Positions 1 to 8,687 of a stretch of DNA of 64,000 nucleotides are shown here, in pieces. The DNA comes from AC-32 sp963736055 (GTDB taxonomy: Bacteria > Actinomycetota > Thermoleophilia > Gaiellales > Gaiellaceae), in NCBI GenBank assembly GCA_963736055.1, contig CAVTNM010000008.1, positions 1,116,001 through 1,180,000 of the forward strand, in the 5' to 3' direction. The position numbers were made by a program, and so were the translations under genes. Position 1 is the stretch's first letter. Each line of letters opens with the position of its first letter. Under the pieces are notes generated by a model that saw only the letters and a program-made list of their open reading frames with translations, was not told the origin of the DNA and searched no databases.

Positions 1-2
1 CG

Positions 3-683
3 GCGCGCGACCTCCTGCGGTCGGCCGAGCGCGACAACGGCAACCTCGTCCTCGACGGGGAGCCGCTCACGTGCGAGCGCATCAAGCTCGCGGTCGAGCA
101 GGAGTTCACCGCGAACGGGGCCTTCGCCGACGAGTTCATCGTCTCGCACGGCGCACAGACCGCCGTCGGCCACGACATGGGCTCCGGCCCGATCGCGCCG
201 GACGAGCCGGTCTGCCTCGATCTCTTCCCGCGCGACCGCGAGTCCGGCTGCTTCGCGGACATGACGAGGACGTTCGTCGTGGGCGAGCCGTCGGACGAGC
301 TGCTCGAGTACCACCGTCTGTGCCGCGAGGCGCTCGACCGCTCGGTGGCCGCGGTGAAGCCGGGCGTCGCGGGGAGCGAGCTCAACCGCCTTTGCTGCGA
401 GGTGTTCGAGGAGCACGGCTTCCCGACGCTCCTCTCGAAGCGGCCGGGCGAGGTGCTGAAGGACGGCTTCTACCACTCGCTCGGTCACGGCGTGGGGCTC
501 GAGGTGCACGAACAGCCGACGCTCGGACGAGGCCCGGGCGAGCTCGTGGCGGGCGACGTGATCGCCATGGAGCCGGGGCTCTACCGCAACGGTTACGGCG
601 GCTGCCGGCTCGAGGATCTCGTGCTCGTGACCGAGAAGGGCGCCGAGGTCCTGACCGAGTACCCGTACGACCTCGAGCCCTAG
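3..683 (+). CDS. M24-family metallopeptidase (Xaa-Pro aminopeptidase type), 5' partial
   Basis: The reading frame is already open at the left edge, so the N-terminal domain is missing and only the C-terminal pita-bread catalytic domain is visible. The five metal ligands of the M24 family can be placed: Asp in CLDLFPRD, Asp in CFADMTRTF, His in SLGHGVGLEVHE, Glu in IAMEPGLY and Glu in CRLEDLVLVTE. This fits a dinuclear-metal dipeptidase or Xaa-Pro aminopeptidase that trims N-terminal or proline-containing peptides in the cytoplasm. It ends 39 bp before acetyl-CoA synthetase on the same strand. The exact substrate cannot be told from this fragment; a methionine aminopeptidase is less likely given the sequence around the ligands. 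Confidence 0.85.
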   Translation, partial: ARDLLRSAERDNGNLVLDGEPLTCERIKLAVEQEFTANGAFADEFIVSHGAQTAVGHDMGSGPIAPDEPVCLDLFPRDRESGCFADMTRTFVVGEPSDELLEYHRLCREALDRSVAAVKPGVAGSELNRLCCEVFEEHGFPTLLSKRPGEVLKDGFYHSLGHGVGLEVHEQPTLGRGPGELVAGDVIAMEPGLYRNGYGGCRLEDLVLVTEKGAEVLTEYPYDLEP

Positions 684-722
684 GCGGTTCGAAGATGCCC
701 ACGGTGGCATGCGCGGCCTAGG

Positions 723-2693
723 ATGGCGCAGTTGACGTCCACCGGTCCGGCAATCGAGACCATCCTGCTGGAGGAGCGGCGCTATGCGCCGTCTCCGGAG
801 TTCGCCGCTCAGGCCAACGCGCAGCCGGAGATCTACGAGCGTGACTTCGAGGAGTTCTGGGAGACCGAGGGCCGGGAGCGGGTCTCGTGGTTCGAGGATT
901 TCGACACCCTCTGCGACTGGGAGGCGCCGTACGCGAAGTGGTATGTCGGCGGCACGCTGAATGTCGCCTACAACTGCGTCGACCGGCACGTCGAGGCCGG
1001 CCGCGGCGACAAGGTCGCCTACTACTGGGAAGGCGAGCCGGAGGAGGAGCGGCGAGCGATCACGTTCGCCGACCTCCAGGGCGAGGTCGTCCGCTTCGCG
1101 AACGCGCTCAAGGAGCTCGGCGTCCAGAAGGGCACGCCGGTCGGCATCTACATGGGGATGGTCCCGGAGCTGCCGGTCGCGATGCTCGCGTGCGCCCGGC
1201 TCGGGGCGCCGCACACGGTCGTGTTCGGGGGCTTCTCCGCCGACGCGCTCTCGGACCGCCTGAACGACATGGGCTGCGAGCTACTGATCACCCAGGACGA
1301 GGGGCTCCGCAACGGCGGCAAGGTCCCGTTGAAGGCGAACGCGGACGCCGCGCTCGACGAATCGCCGGGCGTCGAGCACGCGATCGTCTTCCGCCGGACC
1401 GGTGGCGATGTCGGCTGGACCGAGGGCCGCGACCTCTGGTGGCACGAGCTCGTCGAGGGCAAGGCGTCGGACCCCGAGTCGTGCCCGTGCGAGCCGATGG
1501 ACGCGGAGGACCTGCTCTACCTGCTGTACACGAGCGGTACCACCGCAAAGCCGAAGGGGATCGTTCACACGACCGCCGGCTACCTCGTCGGCACCGCGAC
1601 GACTCACCACTACATCTTCGACGTCAAGCCCGACTCGGTGTACTGGTGCGCGGCCGACATCGGCTGGGTCACCGGGCACAGCTACATCGTCTACGGCCCG
1701 CTCTGCAACGGCACCACCGGCGTCATCTACGAGGGCGTCCCGAATTACCCGGACAAGGACCGCTGGTGGGCGATCGTCGAGCGCTACAAGGTGGACATCC
1801 TCTACACGGCGCCGACCGCGATCCGTACCCACATGAAGTGGGGCCCGGAGTACGCCGCCAAGCACGACCTCACCTCGCTGCGCCTGCTGGGCTCGGTCGG
1901 CGAGCCGATCAACCCGGAGGCCTGGGTCTGGTACCGGGAGCACATCGGCGGTGACCGCACGCCGGTCGTGGACACCTGGTGGCAGACGGAGACCGGGATG
2001 ATCATGATCACGCCGCTGCCGGGGATCACGACCCTGAAGCCGGGCTCGGCGACGCGGCCGTTCCCGGGCGTCGATGCCGCGGTCTACGACGAGCAGGGCA
2101 ACGAGGTCGGTCCCGGCGGAGGCGGCTACCTCGTGCTGCGGCGTCCGTGGCCGGCCATGCTGCGCGGCATCTACAAGGACGACGGGCGCTATCGGGAGAC
2201 GTACTGGTCGAAGTACTCGGACGTCTACTTCGCAGGCGACGGCGCCCGGATCGACGAGGACGGCGACTTCTGGCTGCTCGGCCGTGTCGACGACGTGATG
2301 AACGTCTCCGGCCACCGGATCTCGACGATCGAGGTCGAGAGCGCGCTCGTCGACCACCGAGAGGTCGCGGAAGCAGCCGTCTGCGGGCGTGCCGACGAGC
2401 GCACGGGACAGGCGATCGTCGCCTACGTCACGCTCAAGGGCGGCGAGGAGGGCTCTGTCGAGAAGCTCGAGGAGCTACGCAACCACGTCGCGGCCAAGAT
2501 CGGCCCGATCGCCAAGCCGGCGAACATCGTCTTCACGCCCGAGCTGCCGAAGACCCGCAGCGGGAAGATCATGCGCCGCCTGCTGCGCGACGTCGCCGAG
2601 AACCGCGCGCTCGGGGACACGACGACGCTCGCCGACCCGGCGGTCGTCGAGGAGATCAAGGACCGGGCGGACGCGGAGGCCGGCGAGGACTAG
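723..2693 (+). CDS. acsA: Acetyl-CoA synthetase (AMP-forming)
   Basis: The 656-residue protein has the full length expected for Acs. It activates acetate to acetyl-CoA through acetyl-AMP in the cytoplasm. Visible ANL-superfamily motifs are the P-loop LLYTSGTTAKPKG (about residue 265), WWQTETGM (about 420), the hinge GRVDDVMNVSGHRIS (about 520) and PKTRSGKIMRR. Lys615 in the last motif is the position acetylated by Pat-type enzymes to switch Acs off, so post-translational control is plausible. WYVGGTLNVAYNCVDRH near the N terminus is also typical. Its stop overlaps the convergent end of the M16 peptidase by 4 nt. The frame is intact. Confidence 0.95.
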   Translation: MAQLTSTGPAIETILLEERRYAPSPEFAAQANAQPEIYERDFEEFWETEGRERVSWFEDFDTLCDWEAPYAKWYVGGTLNVAYNCVDRHVEAGRGDKVAYYWEGEPEEERRAITFADLQGEVVRFANALKELGVQKGTPVGIYMGMVPELPVAMLACARLGAPHTVVFGGFSADALSDRLNDMGCELLITQDEGLRNGGKVPLKANADAALDESPGVEHAIVFRRTGGDVGWTEGRDLWWHELVEGKASDPESCPCEPMDAEDLLYLLYTSGTTAKPKGIVHTTAGYLVGTATTHHYIFDVKPDSVYWCAADIGWVTGHSYIVYGPLCNGTTGVIYEGVPNYPDKDRWWAIVERYKVDILYTAPTAIRTHMKWGPEYAAKHDLTSLRLLGSVGEPINPEAWVWYREHIGGDRTPVVDTWWQTETGMIMITPLPGITTLKPGSATRPFPGVDAAVYDEQGNEVGPGGGGYLVLRRPWPAMLRGIYKDDGRYRETYWSKYSDVYFAGDGARIDEDGDFWLLGRVDDVMNVSGHRISTIEVESALVDHREVAEAAVCGRADERTGQAIVAYVTLKGGEEGSVEKLEELRNHVAAKIGPIAKPANIVFTPELPKTRSGKIMRRLLRDVAENRALGDTTTLADPAVVEEIKDRADAEAGED

Positions 2694-3964
2694 CCCTGGC
2701 TCAGTAGCTCGGCGAAGCGGCCCTCGTCCTCGAACGGGCCGATCAGCGCGAGATTGATCGCGTTCGAGCCGATCACGTCCTGCGCCACCCGCTGCACGTC
2801 CTCGGCCGTGACGGCGTCGAGCCCGTCGAGCACCTCCTGCGGCTCGACCGCCTGGCCCTCGAGGACCTCCCGGCTGAGCCCGAATACCGTCATTCCCTGC
2901 GGGTTCTCGAGCCTCAGGACGAAGCGCCCCTTCGCGAGCGCACGGGCCTTCTCGAGCTCGTCGGACGGCACCGGCTCGGCGGCGATCCGCCGGAACTCGC
3001 GGGCGATCGTCTCGACTGCCTCGTCGCAGCGATTGATGTCCACACCGGCCTGTGAGTAGAGCGAGCCGGCGTCCGTGTAGCTGTTGTTGGCCGCGAAGAC
3101 GTAGTAGGCGAGGCCACGCCGCTCCCGCACCTCGCTGAAGAGCCGCGACGACATCCCGGTCCCGAGCACCGTCGCGAGCAGTTGGAGCGCGTACCGGTCC
3201 GGGTGGACGTACGGGTAGCTGCGTACTCCAAGGCAGAGGTGCGCCTGGTCGGAATCCTTGTGATGGATCATGACGCGAGGCCCGCCCTCGCCGTTCAGTT
3301 GCACCGGCTCGGGGGCGGGCGTCTGCGCCGCCGCCAGGTCGCCGAGCAAGCTCTCGACGGTCTCGAGAGGATTCCCGTCGAGCCGCCCGCCGAGGCCGAC
3401 CACCATGCGCACCGGCTTGTACCAGCGCCCGATGTAGTCGAGGAAGGTCTCGCGCTCGGCGGCGCGGACCGTCTCCTTGCGCCCGATGATGTCCCAGCCG
3501 AGCGGCTGGTCGCCGTAGAGAAGGTGGTCGTAGACACCGCCGATGAAGTCGCGCGGCGTGTCGTAGTACATGTTCATCTCCTCGACGATCACGCCCTTCT
3601 CGCGCTCGATCTCCTCGGTCTCGAACTTCGAGTTGCGCAGCATGTCGACGAGGACGTCCAGCGCCCGGTCGCGGTAGTCGGCGGCGCACTTGACGTAGTA
3701 GCCCGTGTACTCCTTGCTGGTGAAGGCATTGAACTCGGCGCCGAGCGAGTCGACCTCCATCCCGATCTCGCGCGCGGTCGGCCGGCGCTCGGTGCCCTTG
3801 AAGAACATGTGCTCCGCGAAATGCGCGATCCCGTTCGTCTCCGGGGTCTCGTAGCGGGAACCGGCGGCGAGCATGATCATGCAGGTGACCGACTGCACCT
3901 GGGGCATGTCGGCGGTGATCACGCGTAGGCCGTTGGAGAGCTCGTGTCGTTCGAACACGCTCAT
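2690..3964 (-). CDS. M16-family zinc metallopeptidase (processing-peptidase type)
   Basis: The 424-residue protein has the inverted zinc motif HFAEH (residues 48-52), with the downstream acidic segment VIVEEMNMYYDTP supplying the third ligand, and a C-terminal inactive half-domain containing GTGMSSRLFSEVRERRGLAY. It resembles bacterial PqqL/YmxG-type peptidases related to mitochondrial processing peptidase beta. I chose the ATG at 3964 (MSVFERHELSNG). It overlaps the stop of the thioesterase gene in a TGATG arrangement that implies translational coupling, whereas the upstream in-frame extension lies inside that gene. The substrate is unknown. Confidence 0.88.
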   Translation of the reverse strand: MSVFERHELSNGLRVITADMPQVQSVTCMIMLAAGSRYETPETNGIAHFAEHMFFKGTERRPTAREIGMEVDSLGAEFNAFTSKEYTGYYVKCAADYRDRALDVLVDMLRNSKFETEEIEREKGVIVEEMNMYYDTPRDFIGGVYDHLLYGDQPLGWDIIGRKETVRAAERETFLDYIGRWYKPVRMVVGLGGRLDGNPLETVESLLGDLAAAQTPAPEPVQLNGEGGPRVMIHHKDSDQAHLCLGVRSYPYVHPDRYALQLLATVLGTGMSSRLFSEVRERRGLAYYVFAANNSYTDAGSLYSQAGVDINRCDEAVETIAREFRRIAAEPVPSDELEKARALAKGRFVLRLENPQGMTVFGLSREVLEGQAVEPQEVLDGLDAVTAEDVQRVAQDVIGSNAINLALIGPFEDEGRFAELLSQG

Positions 3965-4344
3965 CACGCCGCCAGCCTCTCGCGCCATTCGTCGGGGATC
4001 GTCACGGTCTCTCCCTTGTCGTAGTCGTAGCCCACCAGGACGCTCTTGGCCTCTGCGACGAGCGCATCGCCCACACGCAGCTCGTAGTCGAGGTCGAAGC
4101 TCTTTCCGCCGAAGCGGCTTGCGCGCACGCCGACCTCGACCTCGTCGCCGAAGCCCACCGGCGCGCGGTAGTCGATCTCGATCCGGGCGACGATGATCGA
4201 CATCTCCGCGAAGGTGGAAGCGGCGCCGAGATCGACCAGAAAGGCGACCCGGGCAGACTCGATGTAGGTCAAGAACACCGCGTTGTTAACGTGGCCGAGG
4301 GCATCGAGGTCACGGAAGCGCACGCGCTCACGGTGGACGAACAT
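3964..4344 (-). CDS. 4HBT-family acyl-CoA thioesterase
   Basis: The 126-residue hot-dog-fold protein starts MFVHRERVRFRD and contains the signature DLDALGHVNNAVFLTYIE, in which the Asp of GHVNN-type motifs acts in thioester hydrolysis. It matches the YbgC/FcbC-like 4-hydroxybenzoyl-CoA thioesterase group that hydrolyses short or aromatic acyl-CoAs. The ATG at 4344 is chosen because the conserved fold begins there; the open frame upstream is low-complexity shadow of the next gene. It is the first gene of a coupled pair with the M16 peptidase. Confidence 0.85.
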   Translation of the reverse strand: MFVHRERVRFRDLDALGHVNNAVFLTYIESARVAFLVDLGAASTFAEMSIIVARIEIDYRAPVGFGDEVEVGVRASRFGGKSFDLDYELRVGDALVAEAKSVLVGYDYDKGETVTIPDEWRERLAA

Positions 4345-4354
4345 CGGCGCGATG

Positions 4355-4672
4355 CTAGCGGCGAGGGCGGTCCTCCCGGCGCCAGACGAAGCGGACGGCC
4401 TGCCATTCCCCGTCGATGGCGCAGCTCTTGTTGTCGACGAGCCCTGCGTCGAGGCCGGTCTGCTGCACCGCGTCGAAGTCGAGGTCCGTGTCGATCTCGG
4501 CGCTCTTCTTGGGCCAGGCGACCCAGAGGCCGTCGGCGGGCTCGAGAGTGTCGCAGAGCGTCGCAAAGCGGCACTCGAGGTCGTCACGGGCCGTGGTGAA
4601 GAAGACCAGGACCGCCGAGCCGGGCTTGGCCCCGAGCTTCTTCGAGAGCGGCGTCGCCGAGTAATCGGTCAT
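4355..4672 (-). CDS. DUF3052-family protein, apparently internally shortened
   Basis: The 105-residue protein begins MTDYSATPLSKKLGAKPG and ends with GLWVAWPKKSAEIDTDL and GLVDNKSCAIDGEWQAVRFV, which I recognise as the two ends of DUF3052 proteins of unknown function. From memory, members are about 135-140 residues, with a segment ending in DVV/DVA between the KPG and the LFxTxRxxLE motifs. Here KPGS runs straight into AVLVFFTTARDDLE, so roughly 30 residues seem missing in frame. The gene lies 10 bp upstream of the thioesterase on the same strand, and 20 bp from the divergent SIS gene. Confidence 0.75.
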   Translation of the reverse strand: MTDYSATPLSKKLGAKPGSAVLVFFTTARDDLECRFATLCDTLEPADGLWVAWPKKSAEIDTDLDFDAVQQTGLDAGLVDNKSCAIDGEWQAVRFVWRREDRPRR

Positions 4673-4692
4673 CTCGCCACGGACGCTACGGG

Positions 4693-5571
4693 ATGCGAGA
4701 TGCTGCACGCGTGGCGGGAGAGGACATGCGCCGAGCGATCTTTGCCCAGCCCGACTGGCTGCGCGGAGTGCCGACAGAACGGCGCCTGCCGCAGGCTCGG
4801 GTGCTCTACACCGGCTGCGGGACCTCCTTCCATGCAGCGCAGACCGGCGGCCAGGCACTCCAGGCGCTGGAGGTCGTACTCGCTCCGGAGCAGGAGGCCG
4901 ACCTGCTTGTCGCCGTGAGCCACGAGGGCGACACGCCGCTCACGGTGGAAGCGGCACGTGCGTTCTCCGGCCCGGTCTGGCTCGTGACGGCGAAGCCGGA
5001 CAGCCCGCTGGGCGAGCTCGCGGACGAAGTGCTCGTGGCGACGCCCGAGGTCGAGCGCAGCTGGTGCCACACGGCCAGCTACACGTGCGCGGTCGCGACG
5101 CTCGGCGCGTTGCGCGGCGACGACGTGACCGGACTGCCGGCGGCGGTCGAGAAGGCGCTCCAGGAACGTGAGCCCGTGGGCGGGCAGGAGCGGTACCTGA
5201 TCGCGGGCGCAGGCCGCGACTGGCCGACGGCGCAGGAGGCCGCGCTCAAGCTGCGCGAGGGCGCGTTCGTGGCTGCGGAGGCGCACCAGACCGAACAGCT
5301 CCTTCACGGCCACCTGGCCGCGATCGACGAGACGGTGCGGGCGTTCGTGCTCGAGGGAGAGGGCCGGGCCGCGGAGCGGGCCGCGGGTGCGGTTCGGGCG
5401 CTCGAGGAGCTGGGCTGCGAGACGACGCTCGTCCCCAGCGTGCACCCGGTGGTCGACATCGTGCGCTTCCAGCTGCTGACGCTCGACCTCGCGGAGGCCA
5501 GGGGAGTCGACCCGGACAAGATCCGCCGCGACGACGAGCGCTGGGAACGAGCCCGCGCCGCCTACGAGTGA
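4693..5571 (+). CDS. SIS-domain sugar isomerase (GlmS C-terminal/AgaS-like)
   Basis: The protein of up to 292 residues carries two SIS domains without a glutaminase domain. GCGTSFHAA (about residue 42) binds sugar phosphate, VSHEGDTPLTVEA corresponds to the SQSGET loop of GlmS, and AALKLREGAFVAAEAHQTEQ with LLHGHLAAID matches the GlmS segment that reads ALKLKEIS...HGPLALI. It probably isomerises or deaminates an amino-sugar phosphate. Two starts are possible: 4693, or ATG 4726 (MRRAIFAQPDWLRG), which aligns with the N-terminal EIxEQP of the family. The spacing to the divergent DUF3052 start favours 4726 slightly. The substrate is not resolvable. Confidence 0.8.
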   Translation: MRDAARVAGEDMRRAIFAQPDWLRGVPTERRLPQARVLYTGCGTSFHAAQTGGQALQALEVVLAPEQEADLLVAVSHEGDTPLTVEAARAFSGPVWLVTAKPDSPLGELADEVLVATPEVERSWCHTASYTCAVATLGALRGDDVTGLPAAVEKALQEREPVGGQERYLIAGAGRDWPTAQEAALKLREGAFVAAEAHQTEQLLHGHLAAIDETVRAFVLEGEGRAAERAAGAVRALEELGCETTLVPSVHPVVDIVRFQLLTLDLAEARGVDPDKIRRDDERWERARAAYE

Positions 5572-5576
5572 GGCGT

Positions 5577-5616
5577 TTTCCCCCGGGGACCCCGCCGGTT
5601 GTTCCCCCGTGAACAA
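5577..5616. repeat. Degenerate copy of the GGGGGAA palindromic element / terminator-like hairpin
   Basis: Between the SIS gene and the convergent epimerase lies a G/C-run segment with two TTCCCCC blocks. Its last part forms an inverted repeat, GTTGTTC and GAACAAC at 5598-5616, around CCCCGT. It resembles the better-preserved elements at 12187, 18996 and 24837 and may serve as a bidirectional terminator for the convergent genes. Confidence 0.45.
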
Positions 5617-5669
5617 CGCTAGCGGCCTCCAGCGCACGCGTGTGTGCCCGCTTCGTGCCGGAACAGTGA

Positions 5670-6662
5670 CTAGCGGCTCTGCCAGGCGCCGAGCAGCTCG
5701 GTCTCGCGTGCGGGCTGCATTCCGGCAGCGCCGAGCCGGTCCGTCTCGGCGACGAGCGGCGCGTTCGTCTCGCGCGCCCAGGCAAGCGTCGCCGCGACCG
5801 TCTCGGCGACCGGACGGAAGCGCAGGCCCGCCGCAACCGCGCGTGAAACGTCGGCCTGGATGAAGGCAGCTTCCTCACCCGCGAGCCAGAGCGGCAGCTC
5901 CATCCACTGGCCGACCTCCCGCTCGAGCAGAAACGACTCGTCGACCCAGACGATGCGAGCACCGCTTCCAGAGACGTCGCGGCAGATCTCGAGCAGCTCG
6001 CCGAACGGCTCGGCCGGCCGGACGGCGTTGAACGTCCCTACGACCCGCTCTTCCGCCGCGTGCACGAGCCACTCGCCGAGGTCGCGCACGTCGACGAACT
6101 GGACCCGCCGCTCTGCCGGCCCCGGGGCGAGCACGTCGCCGCCCTCGGCGACTCGCAGCGGCCAGTAGGTGAACCTGCCCGTCGGATCGTGCGGGCCAAC
6201 GATCAGCCCTGCACGGACGCTCGCATGCTCGTTCGGCAAGACCTCGTCGAGCACGCGCTCGCAGGCGGCCTTGAGCTGCGGGTACTCCTCCAGCACCTCC
6301 TCCGTGCGCGGCTCGTCCTCGAACACGGGAGCGCTCTCGTCGAAGTCGGGCTCGTAGGGCTCGCGGTAGACGGAGATCGACGAGACGAACACGTAGTGGC
6401 CGACCGATCCGCGCAGCAGCTCCGCGGAGTCACGCACGAGGCGCGGGACGAAGCCCGAGGGGTCGATCACCGCGTCCCAATCGCGCCCCTCCAGAGCGGA
6501 GAGGTCGCCGTCGCGGTCGCCGCGGAGCTTCTCGGCCTCGGGGAAGAGCTCGGGGTTGGTCTCGCCGCGATTGAAGAGCGTCACCTCGTGGCCCCGATCG
6601 AGCGCTGAGTCGACCGCCGCGCGGCCGAGGAACTTCGTCCCGCCGAGCACGAGCAGCCTCAA
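5670..6662 (-). CDS. NAD-dependent epimerase/dehydratase family protein
   Basis: The 330-residue extended-SDR protein starts RLLVLGGTKFLGRAAV, a GxxGxxG Rossmann motif with the G-G-T-x-F-L-G form common in nucleoside-diphosphate-sugar epimerases and mRNA-binding-like reductases. Further motifs are VFVSSISVYREPYEP, where the usual Tyr-x3-Lys is not obvious, and GRFTYWPLRVAEGGDVLAPG. The start is a TTG at 6662 that overlaps the TGA of the upstream aminotransferase by 4 nt (TTGA), so the two are translationally coupled. The unusual catalytic region suggests an atypical or non-epimerase role. Confidence 0.8.
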   Translation of the reverse strand: MRLLVLGGTKFLGRAAVDSALDRGHEVTLFNRGETNPELFPEAEKLRGDRDGDLSALEGRDWDAVIDPSGFVPRLVRDSAELLRGSVGHYVFVSSISVYREPYEPDFDESAPVFEDEPRTEEVLEEYPQLKAACERVLDEVLPNEHASVRAGLIVGPHDPTGRFTYWPLRVAEGGDVLAPGPAERRVQFVDVRDLGEWLVHAAEERVVGTFNAVRPAEPFGELLEICRDVSGSGARIVWVDESFLLEREVGQWMELPLWLAGEEAAFIQADVSRAVAAGLRFRPVAETVAATLAWARETNAPLVAETDRLGAAGMQPARETELLGAWQSR

Positions 6663-7821
6663 AGGGCGCGCAGCTCCTCCAGCAGCCGGTCGACCTCGCC
6701 GGCGGTGTTGTAGTGGACGATCCCCGCGCGCACGCCGCCGTCGGCGAGGCCGAGCCGGTCCATCGCCTCGACCGCGTAGTAGTTGCCGTGCCAGACCGCG
6801 AAGCCGCGCTCGCCCAGCGTCGTCGCGATCTCGGCCGGGGTCGAGCCCTCGACGGTGAAGCAGAACGTTGGGACGCGACCCTCCATGGTCGGCAGTCCGT
6901 AGAGCCGGCACGACTCCGGCAGGCCATCGAGGAAGCGCGTGCCCAGCTCCCGCTCGTAGGCGACGATCGCGTCCATCCCGACCCAGTCCACGTACTTGCA
7001 GGCCGCGACGAAGCCGGCAAGGAGCTCGTGTGGGAGCGTTCCGGTCTCGAAGCGGTGCCCGAGCGGGACTTCCGGGGCAGGGCGCACCTTGTAGGGCCGC
7101 CAGCGCTCGAGCAGCTCGGGCCTGGCGAACGCCATGCCGAGGTGCGGCCCGAAGAACTTGTACGGCGAGCAGATCAGCACGTCCAGGCCGGCCGCGGCGA
7201 CGTCGATCGGGCCGTGCGGCGCGTAGTGCACGGCGTCGACCCACGCCAGCGCGCCCACCTCGTGCGCGAGCTCGGCCACCCGCGCCACGTCGACGAGCGT
7301 CCCGAGGGCGTTCGAGGCCCAGGGATAGGCGACCACTCGGGTTCGCTCCGAGAGCTGCGCCGCGAGGTCGTCCAGGTCGAGCGTCGTGTCGTCTCGCAGG
7401 TCGGCGAACCGGACGACGAGGTCGAGGTCGCGAGCCAGCTCGAGCCACGGTGCGACGTCGGCGTCGTGGTCGAGCCGCGTGACGACGATCTCGTCCCCGG
7501 CCTGCGAGCTCCCGGCCCAGCGTGCGCGTGAGCGCGAAGTTCAGCGTGGTCATGTTCGCGCCGAAGACGACCTCCTCGGCCTGGCAGCCCAGGAAGGCGG
7601 CCGCCGCGCGCCGCGACTCCTCGACCAGCTCCTCGGTGCGCCGGCTCGTGTCGTAGGGCCCGCTGACGTTCGCGTTCGACTCGCGCAGATACGCGGAGAT
7701 CGCGTCGATCACCTCGTCCGGGACCTGCGTGCCGCCCGGCCCGTCGAAGAAGGCGAGCGGCCGGTCGAGGGCCGAAAACCGCGTTGCGGACTGCCGAAAT
7801 GTCGAGTGCGACAGCGCTCAC
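6659..7821 (-). CDS. Class V aminotransferase, cysteine-desulfurase-like (two frameshifts)
   Basis: Three consecutive frames together encode one fold-type I PLP enzyme of about 386 residues, the normal family length. The N-terminus from GTG 7821 gives MSAVALDISAVRNAV. After the A/T run at 7775-7778 the frame shifts to AFFDGPGGTQVPDEVIDAIS and NVSGPYDTSRRTEELV. Around 7495-7502 it shifts again to DEIVVTRLDHDADVAPWLE. The PLP lysine is in SPYKFFGPHLG. Both shifts behave as one extra base. The family includes SufS-like and Isc-like enzymes annotated as cysteine-desulfurase-like. I treat the breaks as probable sequence errors; if real, this is a pseudogene. Confidence 0.78.
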
Positions 7822-7937
7822 CGGACAGACGCTATCCGATGCTTGTTTGTCGCCAGGGTGGAGGGATGGCAGACTGACGGCCCGACCGAAGGGGTCTAAC
7901 AGAGGGAGGGCTATGGAAACCGCCGCAGCACCACGCC

Positions 7938-8687
7938 GTGGATGCAGATCAGCGCGCGCCGAGCGCAGTAGTAGCCGCCCGTGACGTAACCCGTCGCTAC
8001 GGCGAGGGTGACACGGCTGTCGACGCGCTGCGCGGAGTCAGCCTCGAGGTCGAGCAAGGGAAGCTCACTGCAGTGATGGGGCCGTCAGGCTCCGGCAAGT
8101 CCACGCTGATGCACATCCTGGCGGCGCTCGACAAGCCGACCTCAGGCACGGTCTGGATCGCGGGCACCGAGCTCGGCGAGCTGAACGACACACAGACCAC
8201 GAAGCTCCGGCGCGAGCACATCGGATTCGTCTTCCAGTTCTTCAACCTGCTGCCGATGCTGACGGCCGAGGAGAACGTCGTCCTCCCGCTCACGATCGCC
8301 GGCGAGAAGCCGGACAAGGAGTGGCGTGAGGAGCTGCTGAAGAAGGTCGGTCTCGACGATCGGCGCACGCACCGCCCCGCGGAGCTCTCGGGCGGCCAGC
8401 AGCAGCGGGTCGCCATCGCACGGGCGCTCGTCTCGCGGCCGACCGTCGTGTTCGCGGACGAGCCGACGGGCAACCTCGACTCGAAGACGAGCGGTGAGAT
8501 CCTCGAGCTGATGCGCGACTCGGTCGACTCGCTCGGGCAGACCACGGTGATGGTCACGCACGACGCGCACGCGGCGACGATCGCCGACCGGATCCTGTTC
8601 CTCGCGGACGGCCTGATCGTGCGGGACATGCCGCGATCCGACACGGGCGCCGTGATCGCGGCCATGGACGAGCTCACCCAGGTCTGA
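7938..8687 (+). CDS. ABC transporter ATP-binding protein (MacB/LolD type)
   Basis: The ATPase of about 249 residues carries Walker A GPSGSGKST, Q-loop FVFQFFNLLPMLTAEENV, signature LSGGQQQRVAIARAL, Walker B VVFADEPTGNLD and H-loop VTHD, all of the MacB/FtsE/LolD group that drives FtsX-like permeases. The formal start is GTG 7938. A better-placed ATG lies at 7912, behind a strong GAGGGAGGG Shine-Dalgarno but in another frame, so the N-terminal ten or so residues may be affected by an indel. The stop overlaps the permease ATG (TGATG), giving coupled synthesis of the exporter. Confidence 0.92.
   Translation: MDADQRAPSAVVAARDVTRRYGEGDTAVDALRGVSLEVEQGKLTAVMGPSGSGKSTLMHILAALDKPTSGTVWIAGTELGELNDTQTTKLRREHIGFVFQFFNLLPMLTAEENVVLPLTIAGEKPDKEWREELLKKVGLDDRRTHRPAELSGGQQQRVAIARALVSRPTVVFADEPTGNLDSKTSGEILELMRDSVDSLGQTTVMVTHDAHAATIADRILFLADGLIVRDMPRSDTGAVIAAMDELTQV

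Noticed and set aside
5670..7712. A 680-codon open frame that would fuse an aminotransferase start to an epimerase
   Set aside because: The middle third is Arg/Pro/Ala-rich shadow of the aminotransferase in the wrong frame; conserved motifs continue in another frame. It is two genes plus frameshifts, not a fusion enzyme.
7912..7983. A 23-codon frame with a strong ribosome site before the ABC ATPase
   Set aside because: More likely the true start of the ATPase displaced by an indel than an independent leader peptide; it has no peptide-like features.
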